41,718 nucleotides of DNA from Mycolicibacterium pyrenivorans (lineage in GTDB: Bacteria > Actinomycetota > Actinomycetes > Mycobacteriales > Mycobacteriaceae). Position numbers and translations under genes: made by a program. The notes beneath the pieces are model-generated. The model made no database searches. It had not been told where the DNA came from and was given only the letters and a program-made list of their open reading frames with translations. The stretch lies in assembly GCF_025821625.1 (NCBI RefSeq), contig NZ_JACKSH010000154.1:1-41718 (forward strand), in the 5' to 3' direction. Position 1 is the stretch's first letter. Each line of letters opens with the position of its first letter. Below, in pieces: positions 31,764 through 40,170 of this stretch.

Positions 31764-32503
31764 GGCTTCCGCGCCGAGTCGCCGGCTTCCGACGTCTCGG
31801 TGTCCCCTGCCGCGTCCGTGTCCCCCGACGTGTCAGTGTCCCCTGACACCTCATCGGTGCCGTGGTGCTCGCGCACCGCCCGCTGCGCGGCTCTGATCGC
31901 CAGGTAGGTCACCAGCGCGGCCACCGCCGTCAGCGGCCATCCCATCGCGATCCGGGCGACACCGAGCCATCCCGTCTGGTCGGCGTCATACAGGTGGTGC
32001 TGCACCACGAACCGGGACGTGAAGACCACCACCCACACCAGGGTCGCCACGTCGAAGGCGAGCACCGCGCGCCGCACGCCGCGCCAGCGCCGGTCGTGGG
32101 TGTTCACCCAGCCCCAGATGTAGCCGACCACCGGCCGGCGGACGATCACGGATGCGGTGAACACGATGGCCCAGAACAGCGACATCCAGATGCCGAGAAG
32201 GAAATAGCCCTTGGAGGCGCCGACGAGGTAGGCGATGAGCGCGCTGATCCCGACGGCGAAGAATCCGGAGATGGCCGGCTGCACGGAGTCCCGGCGCAGC
32301 AGCCGCCACGCCAGGATCAGGGTGGCCACGGCGAGCGCGGCGCCGATGGCGGGCATCAGCCCGAAGGCCGACGACACGGGCACGAACACCACCACCGGCA
32401 GCGACGAGTAGATCAGCCCGCTGATGCCGCCCATCTGTTCCAGGACGGCCGCTCCCCGCGGTGGTGAGGTCTGACTGCCCGGTTCGGAGCCGGGGTCGGT
32501 CAC
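31757..32503 (-). CDS. DUF3159 family membrane protein, Rv2693c-like
   Basis: 248 residues with about five to six membrane segments (LIYSSLPVVVFVPVSSAFGL, IGAALAVATLILAWRLLRRD, GFFAVGISALIAYLVGAS, WMSLFWAIVFTASVIV). Between them is the conserved block PVVGYIWGWVNTHDRRWRG. The C-terminus is hydrophilic with an imperfect Ser-Gly-Asp-Thr repeat (EVSGDTDTSGDTDAAGDTET) and a basic end (ARKPR). Its GTG start at 32503 overlaps the stop of the OB-fold gene upstream (GTGA), so both are co-translated. The family is specific to actinobacteria with unknown function. N-terminal 30 residues are Pro/Ser/Glu-rich and likely cytoplasmic. Confidence 0.82.
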   Translation of the reverse strand: MTDPGSEPGSQTSPPRGAAVLEQMGGISGLIYSSLPVVVFVPVSSAFGLMPAIGAALAVATLILAWRLLRRDSVQPAISGFFAVGISALIAYLVGASKGYFLLGIWMSLFWAIVFTASVIVRRPVVGYIWGWVNTHDRRWRGVRRAVLAFDVATLVWVVVFTSRFVVQHHLYDADQTGWLGVARIAMGWPLTAVAALVTYLAIRAAQRAVREHHGTDEVSGDTDTSGDTDAAGDTETSEAGDSARKPR

Positions 32504-32871
32504 TTCTGAATCTCGTAGTGGGGGTTGTAGATCGCCTTGGCGCCGTTGTCCAGTTTGCCGACCCGGCCGTGCACCTTGAGGGTGCGGCCGGATTCGATGC
32601 CGGGGATGCGGCGCTGTCCCAGCCACACCAGGATCACCGAGTCGGTGCCGTCGAACAGTTCGGCCTTGACGCCGCCCGCACAACTCTTGCCGTTGCACTC
32701 AACGCTGCGCAGGGTGCCGACCATGGTCACTTCCTGGCCGCGCTGACAGTCGATCGCCTTCTGCGCGCCGGTGCTCGCGGCCTCGTCGCCGAGCTCCTCG
32801 ACGTCGAGCTGTTCCGGGTCCTCGGTCAGCCGACGGGTCAACCGCCGCAGATACCCCTCGGCCGTGGCCAT
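32500..32871 (-). CDS. OB-fold nucleic-acid-binding domain protein, Rv2694c-like
   Basis: 123 residues. N-terminal helix MATAEGYLRRLTRRLTEDPE, then an acidic linker, then a small OB-fold (VTMVGTLRSVECNGKSCAGG, VKAELFDGTDSVILVWLGQRR, RTLKVHGRVGKLDNGAKAIY) ending NPHYEIQK. The OB strands resemble single-stranded nucleic-acid binding folds such as those of RecG-like or tRNA-anticodon domains; the actual ligand is unknown. ATG 32871 has AGGAGA 5 nt upstream. It is the first gene of a two-gene minus-strand operon with the DUF3159 membrane protein, overlapping it by 4 bp. Constant linkage is recalled from other mycobacteria. Confidence 0.82.
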   Translation of the reverse strand: MATAEGYLRRLTRRLTEDPEQLDVEELGDEAASTGAQKAIDCQRGQEVTMVGTLRSVECNGKSCAGGVKAELFDGTDSVILVWLGQRRIPGIESGRTLKVHGRVGKLDNGAKAIYNPHYEIQK

Positions 32872-33014
32872 GGCTTCTCCTGACCTTCTGTGGAACTTGT
32901 TGCCAAGCAACTGTGTGTACCCCAATCAACGCCACGCTAGACCTCTTGGTTCCGATTCGCCACGTCGGCACGGCCCGCCGCGCCGGGGATTTCGCGACCG
33001 GGCACGATCGAGTG

Positions 33015-33728
33015 ATGACGGTCAATCTGCGCGGCGTCACCACCGTGCTGCTTCCCGGAACAGGATCCGACGACGACTTCGTCTACCGGGCGTTCTCCGC
33101 CGCATTGCACGCGGTCGGCGCGGTCGTCGTCACCCCGGCACCGCAGCCGCACCGCCTGGTCGACGGTTACCGCGAGGACCTCGACAACGCGGCCCGCGCA
33201 GCTCGACCTCTGCCGATCGCCGTCGGAGGTGTGTCGATCGGCGCCGCCGTCGCCGCTGCGTGGGCATTGTCACATCCGGACCGTGTGGCCGCGGTGCTGG
33301 CGGCGCTGCCGGCGTGGACCGGCGCCCCCGACGCGGCGCCGGCGGCGTCGGCAGCCCGTCACGCCGCGGAGATGCTGCGTCGCGACGGACTCGTGTCGGC
33401 CACCGGGCAGATGCAGGCGTCGAGCCCGAGGTGGCTCGCCGACGAGCTGACCCGATCGTGGGTCGGGCAGTGGCCGTCGTTGCCCGACGCGATGGATGAG
33501 GCGGCCGGATACGTCGCGCCGACGAGCGTCGATCTGGAGTCGCTGACGGCGCCGATGGGGGTGGTGTCAGCCACCGACGATCCGGTGCACCCTCTGGAGG
33601 TCGGCCTCGAGTGGGTGTCGGCAGCCCCACGAGCGTCGCTGCGCACGGTGACCCTCGACGAGATCGGAGCCGACCCCGGGGTTCTGGGCGCGCAGTGCCT
33701 GGCCGCGTTGCGGGACGCCGGGGGGTAG
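33015..33728 (+). CDS. Alpha/beta hydrolase, Rv2695-like
   Basis: 237 residues, cytoplasmic. The N-terminal strand and oxyanion loop VTTVLLPGTGSDDDFVYRAF are followed by the nucleophile elbow IAVGGVSIGAAVAAAWAL, where GVSIG carries the catalytic Ser; the late acid region is APMGVVSATDDPVHPLEVGL. The expected final His is not obvious (no HG motif near the C-terminus), so activity is less certain. The substrate is unknown. ATG 33015 is the best start; the upstream part of the open frame looks non-coding. The TAG stop abuts the stop of the convergent DUF3710 gene with no base between. Confidence 0.75.
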   Translation: MTVNLRGVTTVLLPGTGSDDDFVYRAFSAALHAVGAVVVTPAPQPHRLVDGYREDLDNAARAARPLPIAVGGVSIGAAVAAAWALSHPDRVAAVLAALPAWTGAPDAAPAASAARHAAEMLRRDGLVSATGQMQASSPRWLADELTRSWVGQWPSLPDAMDEAAGYVAPTSVDLESLTAPMGVVSATDDPVHPLEVGLEWVSAAPRASLRTVTLDEIGADPGVLGAQCLAALRDAGG

Positions 33729-34475
33729 TCAGCCGCCGGTGATCGTGCGCAATTGCTGCATCGCCGATCCCTGGGTGCCGCGCCGCGCGGTGGGCTGCTG
33801 TTGCTGAGGCTGCGTCGGCTGAGGCTGCCCCGTCGCCTGCGCCTGCTGCGCTGCGGCCTGTTCGGTCGCGGCCCGCAGCTGGGCGGCCATCGGCTCGGGC
33901 AGCTGGATCGGAAGCGGGTTGCGCACCGGCATCGGGGTATCGCCACGGCGAACAACGGTGTCAGCCAGCGCATCTCGTGCCTGTTCGACGAGGGCGTCGA
34001 TCCGGTCGTGCGGCCCGCTGACCACACAGCGGATCATCCAGCGGTATCCGTCCACGCCGATGAAGCGCACCACCCCAGCGTTCTCGGCGCCGACGCCGAC
34101 GACCTCGCGACCCCAGGGACCGTCCTCGATGCTGACCTTGCCCGTGTCTTTGCGCAGCGAGTCGGCCAGCTCCGAGGCGACCTCGCGCCACAGGCCCGCG
34201 GACTTGGGCGCGGCGTATGCAGCGATGGTGAAGCGGCCGTTGGGGGTCACCACCCAGATGGCGCTGGGTGCGCCGGCGTTGTTCAGTTCGACCTGCACCT
34301 GCCCGCCGTCGGGCATCGGGATCAGCACCGATCCGAGGTCCAGCCTGGCCACCGCGGCGACCGACGGGTCGTCGAAGTCGTCGATGTCGAACGGACCCTC
34401 GAGTTCCTCACCGGCGTCCTGCGGCGCCACCTCGGGTGTCTCGGGGCTGTCTTGGTTTTGTCTTCTCAGTGCCAT
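33729..34475 (-). CDS. DUF3710 family protein, Rv2696c-like
   Basis: 248 residues. The N-terminus is acidic and disordered (PEVAPQDAGEELEGPFDIDD), then comes the conserved core VARLDLGSVLIPMPDGGQVQ, SAIWVVTPNGRFTIAAYAAP, SAGLWREVASELADSLR and GVDGYRWMIRCVVSGPHD. The C-terminal 45 residues are Gln/Pro-rich (ATGQPQPTQPQQQQPTARR). No enzyme motif is visible. It lies 19 bp after dut on the same strand, a pairing conserved in actinobacteria, so a role in nucleotide handling is possible but unproven. ATG 34475 is selected by the start of the conserved Gln/Asp-rich N-terminus (MALRRQNQD). Confidence 0.82.
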   Translation of the reverse strand: MALRRQNQDSPETPEVAPQDAGEELEGPFDIDDFDDPSVAAVARLDLGSVLIPMPDGGQVQVELNNAGAPSAIWVVTPNGRFTIAAYAAPKSAGLWREVASELADSLRKDTGKVSIEDGPWGREVVGVGAENAGVVRFIGVDGYRWMIRCVVSGPHDRIDALVEQARDALADTVVRRGDTPMPVRNPLPIQLPEPMAAQLRAATEQAAAQQAQATGQPQPTQPQQQQPTARRGTQGSAMQQLRTITGG

Positions 34476-34494
34476 GGTCAGCTCAACTCGATTT

Positions 34495-34959
34495 CTAGAG
34501 ACTGGCGTGTCCGCCGGAGGAACCGTGGCCACCGTCACCACGGGTTGTGTCGGCCAGACCCGCCTCGTCGAAGGACGTCACCTCGACCAACTCGGGTAGT
34601 TCCACCCGCTGCACGAGCAACTGGGCGATCCGGTCCCCCCGTCGGACGACGATCGGGACGACAGGGTCGAGGTTGATCAGGGAGACCTTGATCTCGCCAC
34701 GATAACCCGCGTCGACCGTGCCGGGACTGTTGACGATTGAAAGCCCCACGCGGGCAGCCAGACCCGAGCGCGGATGAATCAGGCCCACCATGCCGAACGG
34801 GATGGCCACCGCCACCCCCGTCGACACCAATGCCCGCTCACCGGGCGCCAATTCGACGTCCTGTGCGCTGTAGAGGTCGACTCCCGCGTCGCCGTCGTGA
34901 GCCCGGTGGGGCAACGGCAGGTCGCGATCCAGTCGCACTACCGCAAGAGAGGTGGACAC
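34495..34959 (-). CDS. dut: dUTP diphosphatase
   Basis: 154 residues, identical in length to M. tuberculosis Dut. All five motifs of trimeric dUTPases are present: DAGVDLYS (1), HPRSGLAARVGLS (2), NSPGTVDAGYRGEIKV with the catalytic Asp and Tyr (3), RGDRIAQLLVQ (4), and the Gly-rich C-terminal arm RGDGGHGSSGGHASL (5), which closes over the nucleotide. It hydrolyses dUTP to dUMP and pyrophosphate, keeping uracil out of DNA. GTG 34959 gives the standard N-terminus (STSLAVVRLDRDLPLP). The divergent DUF3093 gene starts 25 bp away, with overlapping -10 boxes between them. Confidence 0.95.
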   Translation of the reverse strand: MSTSLAVVRLDRDLPLPHRAHDGDAGVDLYSAQDVELAPGERALVSTGVAVAIPFGMVGLIHPRSGLAARVGLSIVNSPGTVDAGYRGEIKVSLINLDPVVPIVVRRGDRIAQLLVQRVELPELVEVTSFDEAGLADTTRGDGGHGSSGGHASL

Positions 34960-34965
34960 GACGTC

Positions 34966-34977
34966 AGAGATTACTCT
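34966..34977. promoter_or_regulatory. Overlapping bidirectional -10 element of dut and the DUF3093 gene
   Basis: AGAGATTACTCT has symmetric AGAG/CTCT arms and a TANNNT hexamer on each strand: TACTCT at 34972-34977 for the plus-strand gene, 7 nt before its GTG, and TAATCT at 34973-34968 (minus strand) for dut, 8 nt before its GTG. Both transcripts would begin at or very near the start codons. No ribosome site fits in the 25-bp gap, which supports leaderless expression both ways. Confidence 0.6.
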
Positions 34978-34984
34978 TGGCCGC

Positions 34985-35461
34985 GTGTCCGACACGCGCG
35001 CCACCACGCAAACCGTTCGCTACCGCGAACGGCTGTGGGTCCCGTGGTGGTGGTGGCTGCCCGGCCTGGGCCTTGCCGGCCTGATCGCACTCGAGGTCAA
35101 CCAGGGCGTCGCAGCCCTGCCGAACTGGCTGCCCTTCGCCGTGCTGCTGCCGGTGGCGGCGATCGTGCTCGTGTGGATGGGCCGAACCGAACTGCGCGTC
35201 ACCACCGGCGACGGCGTCACCGAGGTCTGGATCGGCGGCGCCCACCTGCCGGTGAGCGTCATCGCGCGTTCGGCAGCGGTTCCCCGTTCGGCGAAGTCGG
35301 CGGCCCTGGGCCGACAGCTCGACCCGGCGGCCTACGTCGTGCATCGGGCGTGGGTCGGCCCGATGGTCCTGCTGGTCCTCGACGATCCCGATGACCCCAC
35401 CCCGTACTGGCTGATCAGCGCCAGGCACCCCGACAAGGTGCTCGCCGCGCTCGCGTCCTGA
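34985..35461 (+). CDS. DUF3093 family membrane protein, Rv2698-like
   Basis: 158 residues. Two neighbouring membrane segments lie near the N-terminus (WVPWWWWLPGLGLAGLIALE, and WLPFAVLLPVAAIVLVWM) after a short basic-polar lead; the rest is a cytoplasmic domain with TELRVTTGDGVTEVWIGGAH, LDPAAYVVHRAWVGPMVLLV and the end PYWLISARHPDKVLAALAS, a PH-like strand pattern. Conserved in actinobacteria, function unknown. GTG 34985 is chosen because a -10 box ends 7 nt before it and the protein then begins right before the conserved QTVRYRERLW. It converges with the DUF4193 gene, with 2 bp between the stops. Confidence 0.82.
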   Translation: MSDTRATTQTVRYRERLWVPWWWWLPGLGLAGLIALEVNQGVAALPNWLPFAVLLPVAAIVLVWMGRTELRVTTGDGVTEVWIGGAHLPVSVIARSAAVPRSAKSAALGRQLDPAAYVVHRAWVGPMVLLVLDDPDDPTPYWLISARHPDKVLAALAS

Positions 35462-35463
35462 CC

Positions 35464-35766
35464 TCAGGCCGCGCAATCGGTGCAGATCATCATCCCGTTC
35501 TTCTCGCTGGCGAGACGGCTGCGGTGATGCACCAGGAAGCAACTCGAGCAGGTGAACTCGTCGGCCTGCTTGGGGATCACCCGCACCGACAGTTCCTCAC
35601 CGGAGAGGTCGGCGCCGGGCAGTTCGAACGACTCGGCGGATTCTGACTCGTCGACGTCGACGACGGCCGACTGAGCCTCGTTGCGGCGTGCCTTCAGTTC
35701 CTCGAGCGAATCCTCGGAGACGTCGTCGGTCTCGGTGCGCCGTGGGGCGTCGTAGTCAGTGGCCAT
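35464..35766 (-). CDS. DUF4193 family zinc-ribbon-like protein, Rv2699c-like
   Basis: 100 residues. The N-terminal half is charged and disordered (TDYDAPRRTETDDVSEDSLE, then LKARRNEAQSAVVDVDESES). The C-terminal part holds two Cys pairs, CSSC in FTCSSCFLVHHRSRLA and CTDC in MICTDCAA at the very end, which most likely bind one zinc; the intervening HH may assist. Actinobacterial family without known function, often highly expressed. ATG 35766 has GAGGGG 6 nt upstream, a strong ribosome site. Upstream the divergent gene is cei, and a CRP-type palindrome lies 96 bp before this start. Confidence 0.85.
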   Translation of the reverse strand: MATDYDAPRRTETDDVSEDSLEELKARRNEAQSAVVDVDESESAESFELPGADLSGEELSVRVIPKQADEFTCSSCFLVHHRSRLASEKNGMMICTDCAA

Positions 35767-35861
35767 CTCGGTCCCCTCCATCAAGCTTGTGCAGCAGTGC
35801 TTTGTACCAGCGTCGAACGCATCCGCCAAATGATTCGTGCCCGTATTGACACCGGTTCTAA

Positions 35862-35877
35862 TGTGATTTATGTCACA
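35862..35877. promoter_or_regulatory. CRP-type site TGTGA-N6-TCACA between the DUF4193 gene and cei
   Basis: TGTGATTTATGTCACA matches the full consensus of CRP/GlxR-family regulators, including mycobacterial Crp, in both half-sites. Its centre is about 73 bp before the predicted cei start and about 104 bp before the DUF4193 start codon. A TTGACA at 35846-35851 lies next to it, so it could affect either gene. The surrounding 60 bp are unusually AT-rich for this genome. Confidence 0.65.
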
Positions 35878-35929
35878 GTTTGGTCCTCACGCCTTGCGAC
35901 ACCGGTCGGAACCCCGGTCATGCTGGCCT

Positions 35930-35935
35930 TAGAGT
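35930..35935 (+). promoter_or_regulatory. -10 box of leaderless cei
   Basis: TAGAGT (TANNNT) ends 7 nt before the GTG at 35943, the standard spacing for a leaderless mRNA. No ribosome site precedes the GTG. Confidence 0.5.
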
Positions 35936-35942
35936 GCTCAAC

Positions 35943-36599
35943 GTGGTCGCTCAAATCACCGACGGCACGGCGTTCGACAAACACGGACGCCCCTTCCGAC
36001 GCCGCCATTTCCTCCCCGGGATCGTGTTGTTCGCATCCCTGGCGGTGGTGGCCCTTCTCGTCTGGATGATCGCGCTGTCGCGGCCACCCGAGGTCAGGGA
36101 GGCCGCGGTCTGCAACCCGCCCCCCGCTCCCGCCGAACCCGGCGCATTTCGGCCCCAGCTCGGCGAGCAGGTGTCGCGGGCCGAGATGATCGACGTGACG
36201 CCGGCCAAGCTCGCCGACACCGACGTCCGGGTGCTCAACGCCAGCGGGCAGGGCGGGCAGGCCGCCGAGGTCGCGGGCGCGCTGCGCGACCTCGGGTTCG
36301 CCGACCCGGAGGCTGCCAACGACCCGATCTACGAGGCGGTGCGGCTGGTCTGCCAGGGCCAGATCCGGTTCGGACCGTCCGGCCGGGCCGCGGCGGCGGC
36401 GCTCTGGCTGGTGGCCCCGTGCACCGAACTCTTCCAGGATCAGCGCACCGACGACACCGTCGACCTGGCGCTGGGAACCGAGTTCGCCGAGCTGAGCCAC
36501 AGCGACGACATCGACGCCGTGCTCGCCAGCCTGCTGCCCGATGCCACCCAGCCGGCCGACCCCACGCTGCTGTCGAAGATCCACACCGGAACGTGCTGA
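35943..36599 (+). CDS. cei: Cell envelope integrity protein Cei
   Basis: 218 residues, Rv2700 type. A cytoplasmic lead (VAQITDGTAFDKHGRPFRRR) is followed by one membrane segment (FLPGIVLFASLAVVALLVWM) and an extracytoplasmic part with Pro-rich linker and a LytR_C-like domain (DVRVLNASGQGGQAAEVAGA, LRDLGFADPEAANDPIYEAV, IRFGPSGRAAAAALWLVAPC, DDTVDLALGTEF). Cys in AAVCNPP, RLVCQG and VAPCTEL suggest disulfides. The M. tuberculosis homologue was named for its effect on envelope integrity and virulence. GTG 35943 corresponds to the standard start and sits 7 nt behind a -10 box. It converges with suhB across a hairpin. Confidence 0.9.
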   Translation: MVAQITDGTAFDKHGRPFRRRHFLPGIVLFASLAVVALLVWMIALSRPPEVREAAVCNPPPAPAEPGAFRPQLGEQVSRAEMIDVTPAKLADTDVRVLNASGQGGQAAEVAGALRDLGFADPEAANDPIYEAVRLVCQGQIRFGPSGRAAAAALWLVAPCTELFQDQRTDDTVDLALGTEFAELSHSDDIDAVLASLLPDATQPADPTLLSKIHTGTC

Positions 36600-36601
36600 G
36601 C

Positions 36602-36624
36602 GCGGCCCGGTTTCTACCGGCCGC
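36602..36624. terminator. Hairpin between convergent cei and suhB
   Basis: GCGGCCCGG (36602-36610) pairs with CCGGCCGC (36617-36624) around the loop TTTCTA, eight pairs with one bulged C. It fills most of the 30-bp gap between the stops and can serve both directions. No U-tract. Confidence 0.55.
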
Positions 36625-36629
36625 GGCCG

Positions 36630-37496
36630 CTACATCGCGCCGCAGCGGACCAGCGCGTCGCCGAACGCCGCGCTGATGCCCGGCGCGGCGGCCACCACCA
36701 GGCCCGCACCCTCGGTCGTCTGCGGCAACCGCACGTGCGCGCCGGCCTCGGTGGCGATGAGGGCGCCCGCGGCCCAATCCCACACGTGGACGCCCTCCTC
36801 GTAGTAGGCGTCCAACCTGCCCGCGGCGACCATGCACAGGTCCAGCGCGCAGGAACCGATCCGTCGCAGATCGCGCACCTCCGGCAGCAACCGGGCGACA
36901 ACCTCACCTTGGCGCCTGCGCCGCTCGGCCTGGTAGCCGAAACCCGTCCCCACCAGCGCCATCGACAGTTCGGTGACACCGCTGGCCCGCAGCTCACAGA
37001 CCACACCGCCGCGGCGCACCCGGGCACCGTGCCCCAGCGCCGCCGAGTACACGGCGCCGGCGGCGACGTCGGCCACCGCCCCGGCCACCGAGACGCCATC
37101 GCGCTGCACACCGACCGACACCGCGTACGCCTCGATGCCGTAGAGGAAGTTCACCGTGCCGTCAATGGGGTCGAGCACCCAGATGACCTTCCCGTCCGCC
37201 GCGCCCACCGGCCCGCCCTCCTCCTCGCCGAGAATGGGGTCGCCCGGGCGCAGTTCGGCCAACCGGTCCCGCAACAGCCGCTCCGTCTCGGTGTCGACCA
37301 CGGTGACGGGGTCGGTGGCCGAGCTCTTGGAGGACACCGCGCTCGTGAAGGACACCGCCCCCACGGTCGAATCGGCCCCGGCCCGGCCCGTGCCGAAGAC
37401 CTCGACCCGGCGGCGCCTGACGAACGCGGCGGCTTCCGCCGCGAGCTGCTCGGCCACCGAACGAAGCAGCGCGGGATCGGTGTCGAGGTCGGTCAC
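36630..37496 (-). CDS. suhB: Inositol-1-monophosphatase SuhB
   Basis: 288 residues, close to the 290 of Rv2701c. The three metal-site motifs of the IMPase family are intact: LGEEEGG (acidic, motif with Glu-Glu), WVLDPIDGTVNF, and HVWDWAAGALIATEAGAHV. An N-terminal domain-opening region has DPVTVVDTETERLLRD. It dephosphorylates inositol-1-phosphate with Mg2+ to give inositol for phosphatidylinositol, mannosides and mycothiol. GTG 37496 is favoured as the start (TDLDTDPALLRSVAEQL), since upstream sequence in the open frame is Arg/Ala-rich and non-coding in style. It is divergent from ppgK. Confidence 0.92.
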   Translation of the reverse strand: MTDLDTDPALLRSVAEQLAAEAAAFVRRRRVEVFGTGRAGADSTVGAVSFTSAVSSKSSATDPVTVVDTETERLLRDRLAELRPGDPILGEEEGGPVGAADGKVIWVLDPIDGTVNFLYGIEAYAVSVGVQRDGVSVAGAVADVAAGAVYSAALGHGARVRRGGVVCELRASGVTELSMALVGTGFGYQAERRRRQGEVVARLLPEVRDLRRIGSCALDLCMVAAGRLDAYYEEGVHVWDWAAGALIATEAGAHVRLPQTTEGAGLVVAAAPGISAAFGDALVRCGAM

Positions 37497-37572
37497 ACGC
37501 CCATCGCAGCACATCCGGCGATCGGCGGCCCTTCGGATGCGCGACTGGCACCCATCAGAATTGGCGAGCCGA

Positions 37573-37578
37573 TAATGT
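37573..37578 (+). promoter_or_regulatory. Possible -10 box of ppgK
   Basis: TAATGT (TANNNT), preceded by GA, in the suhB-ppgK divergent gap. It would give a leader of about 70 nt before ppgK, which has a clear GAGGAG ribosome site. No good -35 is visible. Confidence 0.3.
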
Positions 37579-37657
37579 GTGGAGTGCGCCTTGGCTGCCG
37601 CACGGCCGAGCCGTGCCGATGACTTTCGTGGCCGCCGACCTGCGCAGAGGAGCTTCC

Positions 37658-38461
37658 ATGACCGCCAGCGATTCACCTGCCGCCGAATCCAGCGGCGCCG
37701 GGCAGCACCGCGGGTTCGGCGTCGACGTCGGCGGCAGCGGGGTCAAGGGCGGCATCGTCGACCTCGACACAGGCCTGTTGATCGGTGAGCGCTTCAAACT
37801 GCTCACCCCCCAGCCGTCCACGCCTGACGCCGTCGCCGAGACCATCGCCCAGGTCGTGGAGCACTTCGGCTGGGAGGGCCCGTTGGGTGTGACGTACCCG
37901 GGTGTGGTGACGGATGGGACGGTGCGCACGGCCGCCAACGTCGACAAGGGCTGGATCGGCGCCAACGCCCAAGACGTGATCGGCGGGGCGCTCGGCGGCC
38001 GGCGTGTGACGGTGCTCAACGACGCCGACGCCGCAGGACTCGCCGAGGAGAAATTCGGCGCAGGACGCGACGAGACGGGAGTGATCGTGCTCCTGACGTT
38101 CGGTACCGGCATCGGCTCGGCGGTCATCCACAACGGCGTGCTCCTGCCCAACACGGAGTTCGGGCACCTCGAGGTCGGCGGCAAGGAGGCCGAGCATCGG
38201 GCCGCGAGTTCGGTCAAGGAACGCAAGGAATGGAGTTACGAGCGCTGGACCGAGGAGGTCACGAAAGTGCTGGTGGCGATCGAGAATGCCATCTGGCCGG
38301 ACCTGTTCATCGCGGGCGGCGGGATCAGCCGCAAAGCTCACAAGTGGATTCCGCTGTTGAAGAACCGCACGCCCGTGGTCGCGGCGGCGTTGCAGAACGA
38401 GGCGGGCATCGTCGGTGCCGCCATGGCGGCCGACGTCGACGTCACAGCTACCCGCGGGTAG
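37658..38461 (+). CDS. ppgK: Polyphosphate glucokinase
   Basis: 267 residues (265 in M. tuberculosis). ROK-type kinase fold: phosphate-1 motif GFGVDVGGSGVKGGIVDLDTG, glucose/catalytic region VTVLNDADAAGLAEEKFG with the base Asp, phosphate-2 LLTFGTGIGSAVIHNG, EFGHLEVGG, and adenosine block LFIAGGGISRKAHKWIPLL. It phosphorylates glucose with inorganic polyphosphate or ATP. The N-terminal 15 residues are polar and disordered. ATG 37658 has AGAGGAGC just upstream, so the start is firm. It lies upstream of sigA in the same direction, 220 bp before it. Confidence 0.93.
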   Translation: MTASDSPAAESSGAGQHRGFGVDVGGSGVKGGIVDLDTGLLIGERFKLLTPQPSTPDAVAETIAQVVEHFGWEGPLGVTYPGVVTDGTVRTAANVDKGWIGANAQDVIGGALGGRRVTVLNDADAAGLAEEKFGAGRDETGVIVLLTFGTGIGSAVIHNGVLLPNTEFGHLEVGGKEAEHRAASSVKERKEWSYERWTEEVTKVLVAIENAIWPDLFIAGGGISRKAHKWIPLLKNRTPVVAAALQNEAGIVGAAMAADVDVTATRG

Positions 38462-38528
38462 CCTCGGCTGGTCGGCACGCTCGCGCGTCAAATTTGCCGC
38501 TCGGCGCAGCACCCACCCACACTGTCGT

Positions 38529-38534
38529 TACAAT
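38529..38534 (+). promoter_or_regulatory. -10 box of sigA
   Basis: TACAAT, one base from TATAAT, in a locally AT-rich patch of the ppgK-sigA gap. Transcription from about 38541 would give a 5' leader of some 140 nt. The leader has GC-rich potential stems (around GGCGGCCGCC at 38542-38551). No standard -35 is clear. Confidence 0.5.
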
Positions 38535-38681
38535 GGATGACGGCGGCCGCCTACCGAGTAGCGGCGGATGTATCCCACCTCGACCAAACCGCCGTGAGAT
38601 CCACGCCGACATTCGACATAGCCGACACTTTTCGGTGGCGCACGTGTGCGCGCCGGAAACCGCACGACCGAAAGGGTGTAC

Positions 38682-40166
<1,485 letters not shown>

Positions 40167-40170
40167 GACC

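Noticed and set aside
31830..31849. Hairpin GTGTCAG-N6-CTGACAC as terminator or operator
   Set aside because: It lies inside the Ser-Gly-Asp-Thr repeat coding region of the DUF3159 gene and is explained by codon repetition.
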